IMG/VR virus record: IMGVR_UViG_3300043499_000039
Coordinates: 1-29,715 of that record
Strand: one strand, 5' to 3'
Origin: a virus
Length of the DNA: 29,715 nucleotides
In this document: piece by piece, positions 1 to 6,641 of the stretch
Layout of the letters: each line of letters starts with the position of its first letter
How positions within the stretch are numbered: position 1 is the first letter of the stretch
Made by a program: the position numbers and the translations under genes
The notes under the pieces: model-generated
Database searches by the model: none
The model's input: the letters and a program-made list of their open reading frames with translations, nothing else
Told to the model about the DNA's origin: nothing

Positions 1-2
1 GT

Positions 3-263
3 GAGAGACTTGATGACCACCCTGAAGAGTTCACGCCCGGAGCGCTTCTTGAAATGGTTAAAACACTGGCTGATCGAACGGGGTTCGCCCCCACCACCAA
101 AAGCTTGAACATGAATGTGGACTTGAATTCATTCGCGGATAAGCTCCAGGCGGCGAGGAAACGCGCTGAGCGGCCCCAGCACAATCAAGCCTTAACAATC
201 GAGGTCAAGCAAGTCCCCGCTCCTACCGACAGCAGCCTGCTTGGCCGCGAGCCGGAGGATTAG
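3..263 (+). CDS. Probable small terminase subunit, C-terminal part (5'-truncated)
   Basis: This reading frame is open to the left edge, so only the last 86 codons are present and the true start lies outside the window. The visible part has an amphipathic helix (PEEFTPGALLEMVKTLADRTG), a Thr/Ser linker and a charged helix rich in Ala, Arg and Lys, and it ends SSLLGREPED. The helix-ADRTG-xxPT-K pattern, and the position just before the large terminase (with one small gene between), fit the C-terminal region of small terminases, which recognise the packaging site and feed DNA to the motor. The DNA-binding N-terminal half is not visible, so the call rests mainly on position and a family impression. 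An unrelated small phage protein is possible. A hairpin overlaps its stop codon. Confidence 0.5.
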   Translation, partial: ERLDDHPEEFTPGALLEMVKTLADRTGFAPTTKSLNMNVDLNSFADKLQAARKRAERPQHNQALTIEVKQVPAPTDSSLLGREPED

Positions 264-278
264 AAATGATTCTCCGGC
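251..278 (+). terminator. Hairpin overlapping the stop codon of the first gene
   Basis: GCCGGAGGAT at 251-260 pairs with ATTCTCCGGC at 269-278 (10 bp with one G-U) around an 8-nt loop that holds the TAG stop. It is followed by ACTTTTA, a weak T run. It could be a weak terminator or a 3'-end stabilising structure. Confidence 0.4.
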
Positions 279-324
279 ACTTTTACCCCCTCCAAGGTTG
301 TTCGCGAGCCGGCCTTGGTAACTC

Positions 325-354
325 GAGGGCGTCCGCATAACGCCCTCTCTTTTT
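325..354 (+). terminator. Intrinsic (rho-independent) terminator
   Basis: GAGGGCG at 325-331 pairs perfectly with CGCCCTC at 341-347 around a 9-nt loop, followed by TCTTTTT at 348-354. This is the classical stem plus T-tract arrangement. The T tract ends only four bases before the Shine-Dalgarno of the next gene, so there is no room for a promoter between terminator and gene. Downstream expression would need read-through, antitermination or a regulated structure switch. Confidence 0.75.
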
Positions 355-357
355 AAC

Positions 358-362
358 AGGAG
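358..362 (+). promoter_or_regulatory. Shine-Dalgarno of the Acb2-like gene
   Basis: AGGAG lies 5 nt before the ATG at 368. It is a strong site and supports this small reading frame as a real gene. Confidence 0.7.
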
Positions 363-367
363 TTAAG

Positions 368-586
368 ATGAGCTTAGGTTCCGATCGAGTTCGTGAAGGC
401 TTCAATCCATCCAACGATAACTTGGTCGATAAGATCAAGCGTTACACGGCCGATTTGATTGACCTCTGTAACGCCGAGAACGACAAGCACGATGACCCGG
501 AGAAGGGTCGGCTGTTGTCCTTGGCAATGACACACTACGAAGATGCAGCGATGTGGGCGGTCAAGGCCGTCACGACACCGAAGTGA
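368..586 (+). CDS. acb2: Acb2/Tad1-hairpin family protein (DUF7681-like), putative anti-CBASS cyclic-nucleotide sponge
   Basis: This 72-aa protein has a short N-terminal segment (SDRVREGFNPS) and two predicted helices: VDKIKRYTADLIDLCNAEN (residues ~20-38), then a D-P-E-x-x-R turn and LLSLAMTHYEDAAMWAVKAVT (residues ~49-69). The I-K-x(3)-A-x-L-I-D-L pattern, followed by A-x-T-H-x-E-x-A-x-M-W-A-V-K-A-x-T-x-P, is the one I know from the Acb2/Tad1-hairpin family. Characterised members are small phage proteins that oligomerise and sequester cyclic di- and trinucleotide signals of CBASS defence. Length fits the family (about 60-95 aa). A strong Shine-Dalgarno precedes it, and the large terminase starts 6 nt after its stop with a poor ribosome site, suggesting coupling. 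The sponge role is inferred from family membership; ligand-binding residues were not verified. Confidence 0.66.
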   Translation: MSLGSDRVREGFNPSNDNLVDKIKRYTADLIDLCNAENDKHDDPEKGRLLSLAMTHYEDAAMWAVKAVTTPK

Positions 587-592
587 TAATCA

Positions 593-2134
593 ATGCTTGC
601 TAAGATCGAAGACCCTCAGAAAGAGATGGCCGACGCACTTGCTCGCTACACCAACGATCCAGTTGGTTTCGTCGCTTGGGCTTTTCCTTGGGAAGCGCCG
701 GAGACGGAGTTGGAACGGTTTAAAGGGCCGGAACAATGGCAGCTGACGGTCCTTGAGGGGATTCGGGATGGCTTGCTCACAGCGAACCAAGCCATCCAGC
801 TTGCTATTGCTTCCGGTCACGGCGTCGGTAAGAGTGCGTTGGTTGCGTGGATCATTCTTTGGTCTTTAACCACCTTCGAGGATTGTCGCGGGGTCGTTAC
901 AGCTAACACCGAAACGCAGCTGAAGACGAAGACGTGGGCCGAGCTGACGAAGTGGCACCGGCTGTTTATGGGCCGTGAACACTTCAAGATGACAGCCACT
1001 GCAATCTATAACACCGGCCCTGACCGCGAACGAAGCTGGAGGATTGACTTGATCGCTTGGTCGGAGCGGAGCACGGAAGCGTTCGCTGGACTGCATAACA
1101 AGGGCAAGCGGATTCTGGTGATCTTCGATGAGGCCTCGGCTATTCCAGATGTGATCTGGGAGACGACTGAAGGCGCGCTGACGGACAGTGATACACAGAT
1201 CGTGTGGATGGTCTGCGGAAACCCAACTCGTAACTCCGGCCGGTTCCGCGAGTGCTTCGGCCGCTTCCGCTATCGCTGGAAGACGTTCGAGGTCGACTCC
1301 AGAACAGTCAGCATCACGAATAAAGAGCAATTCAAACGATGGGTCAGGGACTATGGCGAAGACAGCGACTTCGTTCGAGTTCGCGTCCGCGGAGTGTTCC
1401 CGCGAAGCGGGTCGATGCAGTTCATCGGGCTTGACACAGTTGAAGCTGCCACTCAGAGAGAGCTACCGTCAAGAGCCTCGCCATTCGAGCCGTTTATTAT
1501 TGGAGTTGACGTTGCTCGCTTCGGTGACGACGCCAGCTGCATCGCGTTCCGCAAGGGAAGAGACGCTCGAACAGTTGAGCCTATCATTCTGAGAAACGTC
1601 GATACGATGCAACTCTCGGGGAGGGTCGCCGATGTCTTTTCGCAGTATAAGGCGGACGCAGTATTCGTGGACGGCGGCGGAGTGGGAGGTGGTGTTGTTG
1701 ACCGTCTTCGCCAGCTGCATGTCCCTGTCTTCGACATCCAATTCGGAGGGAAGAGCGACCGAACAGATCTTGAGGAGGGTGCAAGAAGTGCTAACAAACG
1801 ATCAGAGATATGGCACTCAATGAAGAAGTGGCTTGAGATCGGCTGCTTGCCGAACGAAGGTCAGTTCATGCAACAATACAGAGAAGAGTTGCCTGGACCT
1901 GAGTACGGCTTCAACATCCGAGATGAAATTCAGCTGGAACGCAAAGAGGATATGAAGCGACGGGGCTACGCTTCGCCCGACTTGAGCGACGCCCTTGCCC
2001 TTACCTTCTCTTATCCTGTGATGCCGAGCATTTATGCTGGGGGCGAGCACGCACAGTTCCGGTCGAAGCAGCCAATGGCTGAAGGTGTTGACTACGACCC
2101 CTTCACGAACAGGGCGATTGGAATCAGCGCGTGA
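593..2134 (+). CDS. terL: Terminase large subunit (packaging ATPase and nuclease)
   Basis: At 513 aa this is normal length for a large terminase. The N-terminal motor has Walker A SGHGVGKS (74-81), Walker B LVIFDE with the catalytic Glu (175-180) and a coupling motif CGNPT (209-212). The C-terminal RNase H-like nuclease has acidic residues in GVDVARFGDD (Asp306), VFVDGGG (Asp360) and DLSDALAL (Asp466). It docks on the portal, translocates DNA into the procapsid and cuts the concatemer. The ATG at 593 is taken as start; the Shine-Dalgarno is weak, so translation is probably coupled to the preceding small gene. An internal ATG at 626 is a less likely alternative. The stop overlaps the next gene as GTGA. 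Packaging mode (headful or cohesive end) cannot be read from this alone. Confidence 0.96.
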   Translation: MLAKIEDPQKEMADALARYTNDPVGFVAWAFPWEAPETELERFKGPEQWQLTVLEGIRDGLLTANQAIQLAIASGHGVGKSALVAWIILWSLTTFEDCRGVVTANTETQLKTKTWAELTKWHRLFMGREHFKMTATAIYNTGPDRERSWRIDLIAWSERSTEAFAGLHNKGKRILVIFDEASAIPDVIWETTEGALTDSDTQIVWMVCGNPTRNSGRFRECFGRFRYRWKTFEVDSRTVSITNKEQFKRWVRDYGEDSDFVRVRVRGVFPRSGSMQFIGLDTVEAATQRELPSRASPFEPFIIGVDVARFGDDASCIAFRKGRDARTVEPIILRNVDTMQLSGRVADVFSQYKADAVFVDGGGVGGGVVDRLRQLHVPVFDIQFGGKSDRTDLEEGARSANKRSEIWHSMKKWLEIGCLPNEGQFMQQYREELPGPEYGFNIRDEIQLERKEDMKRRGYASPDLSDALALTFSYPVMPSIYAGGEHAQFRSKQPMAEGVDYDPFTNRAIGISA

Positions 2135-2217
2135 GGCACATCGAAGCTGATAAGTTTTTGGTGGGGACGGTCTTGATCCTGATACTTTTGCTCGTCGTTT
2201 GCGGAGTGTCAAAATAA
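2131..2217 (+). CDS. 28-aa single-span membrane peptide
   Basis: GTG at 2131 overlaps the terminase stop (GTGA) and the stop TAA at 2215-2217 overlaps the ATG of the next gene (TAATG). The 28-residue product begins MRHIEADK and continues as one uninterrupted hydrophobic stretch, roughly residues 9-25 (Phe, Leu, Val, Ile, one Cys), ending GVSK. Precise overlaps on both sides and a clean charged-then-hydrophobic layout argue for a real gene, though ribosome binding is weak (GGA about 9 nt upstream). A single-span peptide could be a small holin-type or other membrane-active protein, but no family is recognised. It could also be a chance frame kept open by the overlap. Confidence 0.45.
   Translation: MRHIEADKFLVGTVLILILLLVVCGVSK
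2203..2206 (+). promoter_or_regulatory. Shine-Dalgarno that decides the start at 2217
   Basis: GGAG lies 10 nt before the ATG at 2217. An in-frame TTG at 2199 lies upstream of this site and is not supported, so 2217 is the preferred start. Confidence 0.5.
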
Positions 2218-2678
2218 TGGCGATACAGCTTGGACAGCCGGTTGTCTTTAGACCTGGCACGGCCTTCGAAGAGAGGTGGGGACCGGGACAATACCTCTCG
2301 GGAATGGTCACGAGCATTACTGGTGGCGAGGCCTCACTGATCGTTTGGCCCGCTGGAGAGTATCCACCTTATTACGAGCTGCGTGTCAGTCGAGACGATG
2401 CCCTAGCAAAGCCCCGCACATGGACGCCCTCGGTCAGTGACACGTCTGCCCTCCCTGAGGCTCCTTCAGATGGTCAGATCTACGGCCGCCGGAATCAGGC
2501 TTGGACGCCCGTAATTACTGGTGGATCTGGTGGTGGTGTCTCTGCTATCGTTATCTCCGATACTGTGCCTGCACAGCCTCTCGAGGGAATGGCGTGGCTG
2601 GACACCACCATCAACAACTTCTTCATCTATCAACAAGGTGTTTGGGTCGAGCCCGCTCACCTGAACCCTGTTCCGTAG
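2217..2678 (+). CDS. Tail-fibre-associated structural protein, 153 aa
   Basis: Residues ~1-65 look like a small beta domain (PVVFRPG, GMVTSITGG, SLIVWPAG, YYELRVSRD). Residues ~83-99 carry DGQIYGRRNQAWTPV, a motif common in phage fibre proteins. Residues ~111-145 (ISDTVPAQP, then GMAWLDTTINNFFIYQQGVWVE) are a degenerate copy of a module that appears twice in the next gene. The Gly/Ser linker at ~102-108 separates them. It is probably a short fibre, fibre adaptor or fibre-tip partner. It starts inside the stop of the membrane peptide (TAATG), and the main fibre gene follows after 9 nt. No enzymatic motif is seen. The structural role is inferred from shared modules and position. Confidence 0.6.
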   Translation: MAIQLGQPVVFRPGTAFEERWGPGQYLSGMVTSITGGEASLIVWPAGEYPPYYELRVSRDDALAKPRTWTPSVSDTSALPEAPSDGQIYGRRNQAWTPVITGGSGGGVSAIVISDTVPAQPLEGMAWLDTTINNFFIYQQGVWVEPAHLNPVP

Positions 2679-2687
2679 GACACTGAG

Positions 2688-4724
2688 ATGGCAATCCAGT
2701 TTCCAATCAACCCGCAGCAAGGCCAACAGTACACTCCTGCTGGTATTCCGCTGACGTGGCAGTACGACTCAGGACGACACGCCTGGAGAGTGCTTCGCTC
2801 GGCCGCAAGCTGGAATGAGATTGGTGGGAAACCAGCTACGTTCCCGCCGTCTGCTCACTCACACATCATCGCAGATGTTACTGGTCTGCAAGATGGATTG
2901 AACCTGAAGCAGGACTCGAGTGCGAGAGGCTTCCCGAACGGTTACGCCTCGCTCGATGGAAATGGCCTCGTTCCAACAAGCCAACTGCCTCCACTTAGCG
3001 AGACTGATTGGAACCAGATCGAGAACAAGCCGAGCGAGTTCCCACCCTCTGCTCACTCTCATCCCGTCGCCCAGATCAGCGACAGCTCGAGCGTTGGCCA
3101 GCAACTCGTCCGCTCACCCACGGCTCAGGATGCGAGGAATGTGATTGGGGCCATTGGGCCTGATGACAACGCTCGAGTTAAGGTTAAGCTTGCTGGCGTC
3201 TCGATGGGGATCAGACGAGCGATCAACTTTATCGAGGGCCTGAATGTAACGCTAGCTGTGGCGGATGATGCTGTTAATGAAGAGGTGGATGTAACGATTA
3301 ACTCGTCTGGTGGAGGCGGTGGTGGAGCCTCGATCCTCGTTAGTGAGACTAAGCCCGTTGCACCAGCTGACAATACGATGTGGCTCGACTCAGCGACAGG
3401 CATCACTTACATCTACTACAACGATGGAGGTGGACATCAGTGGATCGAGCCGCTCCCCTACATTCCTGCGCAGCCAGCCGCTTACACAAAGATAGTCTTC
3501 CCTGTCGCACCAGTCAACGATCAAGCCTTCACTGCGTATGCGGGGGCGGTCTGGAAGTGGTCATCGGTGAGAGGTGTTTGGTACGCTGCGCAAACGGCCA
3601 GTCAGTCTTATACGAAGGCTGAGGCGGACACTAAGTTCGTCGATATTGTCGGCGATACTATGACGGGGGCGCTGACACTGAGTGGCAACCCGACCGCTCC
3701 ACTCCAAGCCGCCACTAAACAGTACGTCGACAGCAAGGCTCCGATCATCGTAAGCGACACTCCACCACCCACTCCGCTTGACAACACGCTATGGTGGGAA
3801 AGTGATACTGGCATTCTTTATCTCCGCTATAATGATGGCGTAGGCCCTGTTCAGTGGGTCCAGGCGGTTGCGACACCAGTGCTCGATACGTCAGCGCTTG
3901 TTAAAAAAGCTGGCGATACGATGACTGGTAACCTGGTGATCAGTACACCAGCTGGCAATGCATCACTTACTTTAAATAGTGGTATCAGCAATATCGAGAT
4001 TGGCAGGATGGATGGCGTTGCCAGCACTCCATTCATTGATTTCCACTCAGGTGCAGCGGTTACTGACTTCGATGCTCGATTGATTGCGAGTGGAAGTGGC
4101 GCTGCAGCCGAGCTTAAGTTAGATGGCGGAAACTTTGTGCTGCCCCGCGATCCTACGTCAGGGCTTCACGCTGCCACCAAGCAATACGTCGATCTCAAGA
4201 CATCAAATAGGCAACGCTTCACTTTAGACGGACTCAACTTAATTGACATTCCAGTTCCTGCGAATGCTGTTGCAGCGCGATTAAGTGGTTCGGCTTATTT
4301 TGCGGGAGCGGGCTCGACGTATCCTATGATACAGCTGAGTACTTCGGCCGGAGTGTTTATTAACTCAGTAGGGGGCTATGTCTTTAGTGGGAATCAGTTT
4401 ACTGCTTATCCAGCTGCAGCTTGGGCCTATTATACTAATAATGCTTCTATTGCAGGTTTCTTTTTGGTGCAAACTCAAGATAATAGCGGACTTCCTTTCA
4501 CCTGGGATGGGATGATGCAGGTTAAGAGAAAAGCCGTAGGAAATTATTTTTCAGGTGACTTCATATCGAGAGGTTATAACAATGCAACTGGACACGGGAT
4601 ATTTACTCTCAATAACCGTTGTCAGACTCCAGGCACCGGTCTTAGTGTCTTAGCTATTCGTTTTATCCTGTATAGCGGCACCCTCTTCGATACTAACAGT
4701 GTTCTCATTGTGGAGTGGCTGTAA
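2688..4724 (+). CDS. Tail fibre protein, 678 aa, modular
   Basis: The protein is a chain of fibre modules. N-terminal FPINPQQGQQYT with TWQYDS and W at ~33 is a beta module also found in the next gene. Two HSH repeats follow (PPSAHSHIIADVTGL ~53-67 and PPSAHSHPVAQISD ~119-132). A Gly-rich linker lies at ~208-214. Two copies of a W/Y-rich module span ~217-253 (SETKPVAPADNT, YIYYNDG, QWIE) and ~354-391 (SDTPPPTPLDNT, YLRYNDG, QWV). GDTMTG occurs at 322 and 409, and AATKQYVD at 341 and 495. Residues ~505-678 form a different, probably beta-rich C-terminal domain encoded by visibly more AT-rich DNA, likely the receptor-binding tip. It should act at the virion surface in host recognition. The stop overlaps the next start (TAATG). 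Confidence 0.85.
   Translation: MAIQFPINPQQGQQYTPAGIPLTWQYDSGRHAWRVLRSAASWNEIGGKPATFPPSAHSHIIADVTGLQDGLNLKQDSSARGFPNGYASLDGNGLVPTSQLPPLSETDWNQIENKPSEFPPSAHSHPVAQISDSSSVGQQLVRSPTAQDARNVIGAIGPDDNARVKVKLAGVSMGIRRAINFIEGLNVTLAVADDAVNEEVDVTINSSGGGGGGASILVSETKPVAPADNTMWLDSATGITYIYYNDGGGHQWIEPLPYIPAQPAAYTKIVFPVAPVNDQAFTAYAGAVWKWSSVRGVWYAAQTASQSYTKAEADTKFVDIVGDTMTGALTLSGNPTAPLQAATKQYVDSKAPIIVSDTPPPTPLDNTLWWESDTGILYLRYNDGVGPVQWVQAVATPVLDTSALVKKAGDTMTGNLVISTPAGNASLTLNSGISNIEIGRMDGVASTPFIDFHSGAAVTDFDARLIASGSGAAAELKLDGGNFVLPRDPTSGLHAATKQYVDLKTSNRQRFTLDGLNLIDIPVPANAVAARLSGSAYFAGAGSTYPMIQLSTSAGVFINSVGGYVFSGNQFTAYPAAAWAYYTNNASIAGFFLVQTQDNSGLPFTWDGMMQVKRKAVGNYFSGDFISRGYNNATGHGIFTLNNRCQTPGTGLSVLAIRFILYSGTLFDTNSVLIVEWL
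4712..4715 (+). promoter_or_regulatory. Shine-Dalgarno that decides the start at 4724
   Basis: GGAG lies 8 nt before the ATG at 4724, which itself sits in TAATG with the upstream stop. A GTG at 4715 would begin inside this site and is rejected. Confidence 0.55.
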
Positions 4725-5584
4725 TGGCACTCAACTTCCCATCTTCACCTACAGTCGGTGATCTTTATCCGACTCCAGCACAAGTGGGCGTGCCACAGTA
4801 TAAGTGGGATGGGACGAGCTGGGTTGCACAGACGATACCGGACGCGCCGACTTACGTTAAGAAGGCCGGCGACACGATGACCGGCCAACTTATAGTTAAC
4901 TATGTCAGCCCGCACATTATTTTACAGAGAACAGCAGTTGGAGAGTTAGCTAGTATCACCTCCATGATAGGGGCTTTGCCTCGTTGGGATGTAGCTATTG
5001 GTGACACCCAGGCGGAAAGTGGTGGCAATGTTGGATCAAACTTTGGTATTCACTACTTCACTGACGCGGGTGATTATGTTGGACAGGCGCTTGGGATTAG
5101 CAGGGCTGATGGGCTTGTTGTTCTGAAGGGCAATCCAACTGGACCACTTCACGCGGCCACTAAGCAGTACGTCGATGCTGCGGCCAGCTCTTTCCCGGTT
5201 GGAACCTTGATGCTGTTTGTGCAGACGGCCGCACCAACAGGCTGGACAAAGTTAACGCTGCACAATGACAAGGCCTTGCGTATTGTTTCTGGAACAGCGG
5301 GAACAGGCGGTGTGCTTGGCTTTGCAGGGACGTTTGGTAGGACTTCAACAGATCCAATTACTCCTAACACAGCCAACATGGCCTATCACAATCATCAAAC
5401 TTATGGCTACACTCTTAATCCAGGTGGTGGCCCTGGCGGCTTCCACCACGAGCCTTCTGACGGCAACGGTCTCAACGCCTACGGCGCTGTCTTCGATGTA
5501 GCGGCTGGTGGTGGCGCTGCGTTTGCTATGGGCATAGACCTTCGTGTTCAGTATGTTGATGTTATCATAGCACAGAAGAACTGA
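4724..5584 (+). CDS. Second tail fibre protein with tail-collar-type C-terminus, 286 aa
   Basis: N-terminal LNFPSSPTVGDLYP and YKWDGTSW (residues ~3-33) match the opening module of the preceding fibre. GDTMTG at 49-54 and AATKQYVD at 144-151 are shared with it. After residue ~157 the sequence changes to a collar-type fold: PVGTLMLFVQTAAPTGW, then LRIVSGTAGTGG, an HNH triplet at 222-224 and a C-terminal LRVQYVDVIIAQKN. This ending is typical of short-tail-fibre or fibre-tip proteins, where HxH motifs can bind metal in the trimer. The gene is coupled to its neighbours through TAATG upstream and TGATG downstream. It is likely a second receptor-binding fibre or an accessory tip. The family assignment is good; the receptor is unknown. 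Confidence 0.82.
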   Translation: MALNFPSSPTVGDLYPTPAQVGVPQYKWDGTSWVAQTIPDAPTYVKKAGDTMTGQLIVNYVSPHIILQRTAVGELASITSMIGALPRWDVAIGDTQAESGGNVGSNFGIHYFTDAGDYVGQALGISRADGLVVLKGNPTGPLHAATKQYVDAAASSFPVGTLMLFVQTAAPTGWTKLTLHNDKALRIVSGTAGTGGVLGFAGTFGRTSTDPITPNTANMAYHNHQTYGYTLNPGGGPGGFHHEPSDGNGLNAYGAVFDVAAGGGAAFAMGIDLRVQYVDVIIAQKN

Positions 5585-5907
5585 TGGACACTGAGAAACC
5601 AAGAGCGTCGGGCACATTGAAGTGTCCATTGTGGCAAAGGCCGATGAAGCTTGTTTGTCACACTTGTGCGTTGTGGGTGCATGTGAGAGGGAAGCATCCG
5701 CAGAGTGAGGAGATGGTCGATCACTGGAATTGTGCGCTTGCTTGGATGCCTCTGTTGATGATTGAGAACTCACAACAACAGAGGGCAACAGGGGCGGCGG
5801 TCGAAAGCTTCAGGAATGAAGTAGTGAGTGCTAATCAATCGCAGCGAGAACAGTGGAACGCACTTGTAAACGGGAGGCAACATGCGCTTGACGATCATTC
5901 CAAGTGA
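5584..5907 (+). CDS. Small cysteine-rich phage protein, possible zinc-binding
   Basis: The 107-aa product carries Cys14, Cys25, Cys28 and Cys50 in LKCPLWQRP, LVCHTCALW and HWNCALAW, with nearby His27, His33, His38 and His47. The spacing C-x10-C-x2-C-x21-C suggests one metal site. The rest is a Gln/Asn-rich helix. Similar small proteins with a CPLW and CHTC layout and an IEN-Q motif occur beside tail-fibre genes in many podoviruses and siphoviruses, but I know no function. It starts in TGATG with the fibre gene, and the next gene starts inside its 3' end (26-nt overlap). A fibre chaperone or assembly factor is possible by position only. Confidence 0.65.
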   Translation: MDTEKPRASGTLKCPLWQRPMKLVCHTCALWVHVRGKHPQSEEMVDHWNCALAWMPLLMIENSQQQRATGAAVESFRNEVVSANQSQREQWNALVNGRQHALDDHSK

Positions 5908-6178
5908 TGACATCGTTATAGTTGATGACGAAGGGAAGGAAGTAGACTGCACTCAGTTCTCGGAGCTTGAGGGCCTTAATGCAGTTCAGTGGAATGGCAC
6001 GACTGGATGGATCGAGTTCGATAACAGAGACTCGACTCCATACACTTTTAAGTGTAACGAGCCAATCGAAAGTGTTGATGCATATCAAGACGTGATTGAT
6101 GCTTGGGAAGCCGCGGAGTCAATGAAGGCTCCTGTCCCACCGAAGCTCTTAAAGCGACCGGAACCAACTGATGGTTGA
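5882..6178 (+). CDS. Conserved-type hypothetical phage protein, 98 aa
   Basis: A strong GGAGG at 5872-5876 sits before ATG 5882. The sequence reads as a small acidic beta domain (MRLTIIPSDDIVIVDDEGK, then NAVQWNGTTGWIEF) followed by a helix (SVDAYQDVIDAWEAAESMK) and a Pro/Lys tail. No family function is recognised. Proteins with this VQW-x-G layout commonly follow fibre genes in phages. Its end overlaps the next start by 8 nt. Confidence 0.65.
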   Translation: MRLTIIPSDDIVIVDDEGKEVDCTQFSELEGLNAVQWNGTTGWIEFDNRDSTPYTFKCNEPIESVDAYQDVIDAWEAAESMKAPVPPKLLKRPEPTDG

Positions 6179-6452
6179 GCAAGCAAAGACATGGCTCAAG
6201 GACAATTCCACGCTGGTCTACTTCTTGTTGGCCCAAGCCGTTGGAATTGGTGCTGCTGTGTTAAGCATGACTGCGTATATGGTGAAGTTGGAGGCAAGGG
6301 TTCAGACGCTGGAGACAAGGGGCTCGCCACATTTAGCTGTGGTCGACAACCGCTTGACGGTGTTGGAGAGTACATCCAACGAGAACAAGCGGCGACTGGA
6401 CAATGTTATCAATATCATGACTAAAGAGCTGCACATCTCACCTGCGAGGTGA
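6171..6452 (+). CDS. Small membrane protein with coiled coil, 93 aa
   Basis: A short amphipathic N-terminus (MVEQAKTWLKDNS) is followed by one clear membrane span at residues ~14-38 (LVYFLLAQAVGIGAAVLSMTAY), then a heptad-rich segment (VKLEARVQTLETR, VVDNRLTVLES, NENKRRLDNVINIM) to ~86. This is a single-span anchor with a soluble coiled coil, the reverse order of XhlA-type proteins. Possible roles are a holin/antiholin partner, an inner-membrane spanin component or an entry factor. None is proven and no lysozyme gene is adjacent. It sits directly before a two-span protein. Confidence 0.6.
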   Translation: MVEQAKTWLKDNSTLVYFLLAQAVGIGAAVLSMTAYMVKLEARVQTLETRGSPHLAVVDNRLTVLESTSNENKRRLDNVINIMTKELHISPAR

Positions 6453-6456
6453 CGTC

Positions 6457-6627
6457 ATGTCTATAGGTCTGTTGTTTTGGGTGCTCATGATCTTGTGGTT
6501 CTTCTCGTGGATCGGGACAAGGTGGGGTGGGTTGACTGGACCTTATCTCTACGCGAGTGAGCTGCTGTTCTTCATCTTGCTGTTCTTGCTTGGATGGCAC
6601 TCGTTCGGCTTCGTAATTCATGCTTAA
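6457..6627 (+). CDS. 56-aa two-span membrane protein
   Basis: ATG at 6457 lies 4 nt after the previous stop, with GAGGTGA at 6446-6452 as ribosome site. The product has two hydrophobic segments (residues ~4-20, GLLFWVLMILWFFSW, and ~33-53, LLFFILLFLLGWHSFGF) joined by a short turn TRWGGLTGP. Short two-span proteins with a W/F-rich first helix and an LLGW-xxFG ending recur in this position of podovirus genomes. It could be a holin, but the turn is short and no pore data exist. The next gene has its own strong AGGAGG site. Confidence 0.68.
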   Translation: MSIGLLFWVLMILWFFSWIGTRWGGLTGPYLYASELLFFILLFLLGWHSFGFVIHA

Positions 6628-6630
6628 CAA

Positions 6631-6636
6631 AGGAGG
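6631..6636 (+). promoter_or_regulatory. Shine-Dalgarno that decides the start at 6642
   Basis: AGGAGG lies 5 nt before the ATG at 6642. The longer in-frame start at 6594 would overlap the two-span gene and lacks such a site. Confidence 0.7.
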
Positions 6637-6641
6637 CGAAA

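Larger units (their letters stand above)
264..367. other. 104-bp non-coding gap with clustered inverted repeats
   Basis: Besides the hairpin over the stop codon at 251-278 and the terminator at 325-354, a third inverted repeat lies here: CCAAGG at 292-297 and CCTTGG at 313-318. I saw no convincing -35/-10 pair. The stretch could act as an attenuator or mRNA-processing region between the packaging genes. Confidence 0.45.

Noticed and set aside
264-324. Possible promoter between the first hairpin and the terminator
   Set aside because: TTGTTC at 298-303 has no -10-like hexamer at a suitable distance, so I do not call it.
1817-2317. 166-codon minus-strand frame across the terminase end
   Set aside because: It overlaps the terminase nuclease domain and the start of the next + gene; it is a shadow frame.
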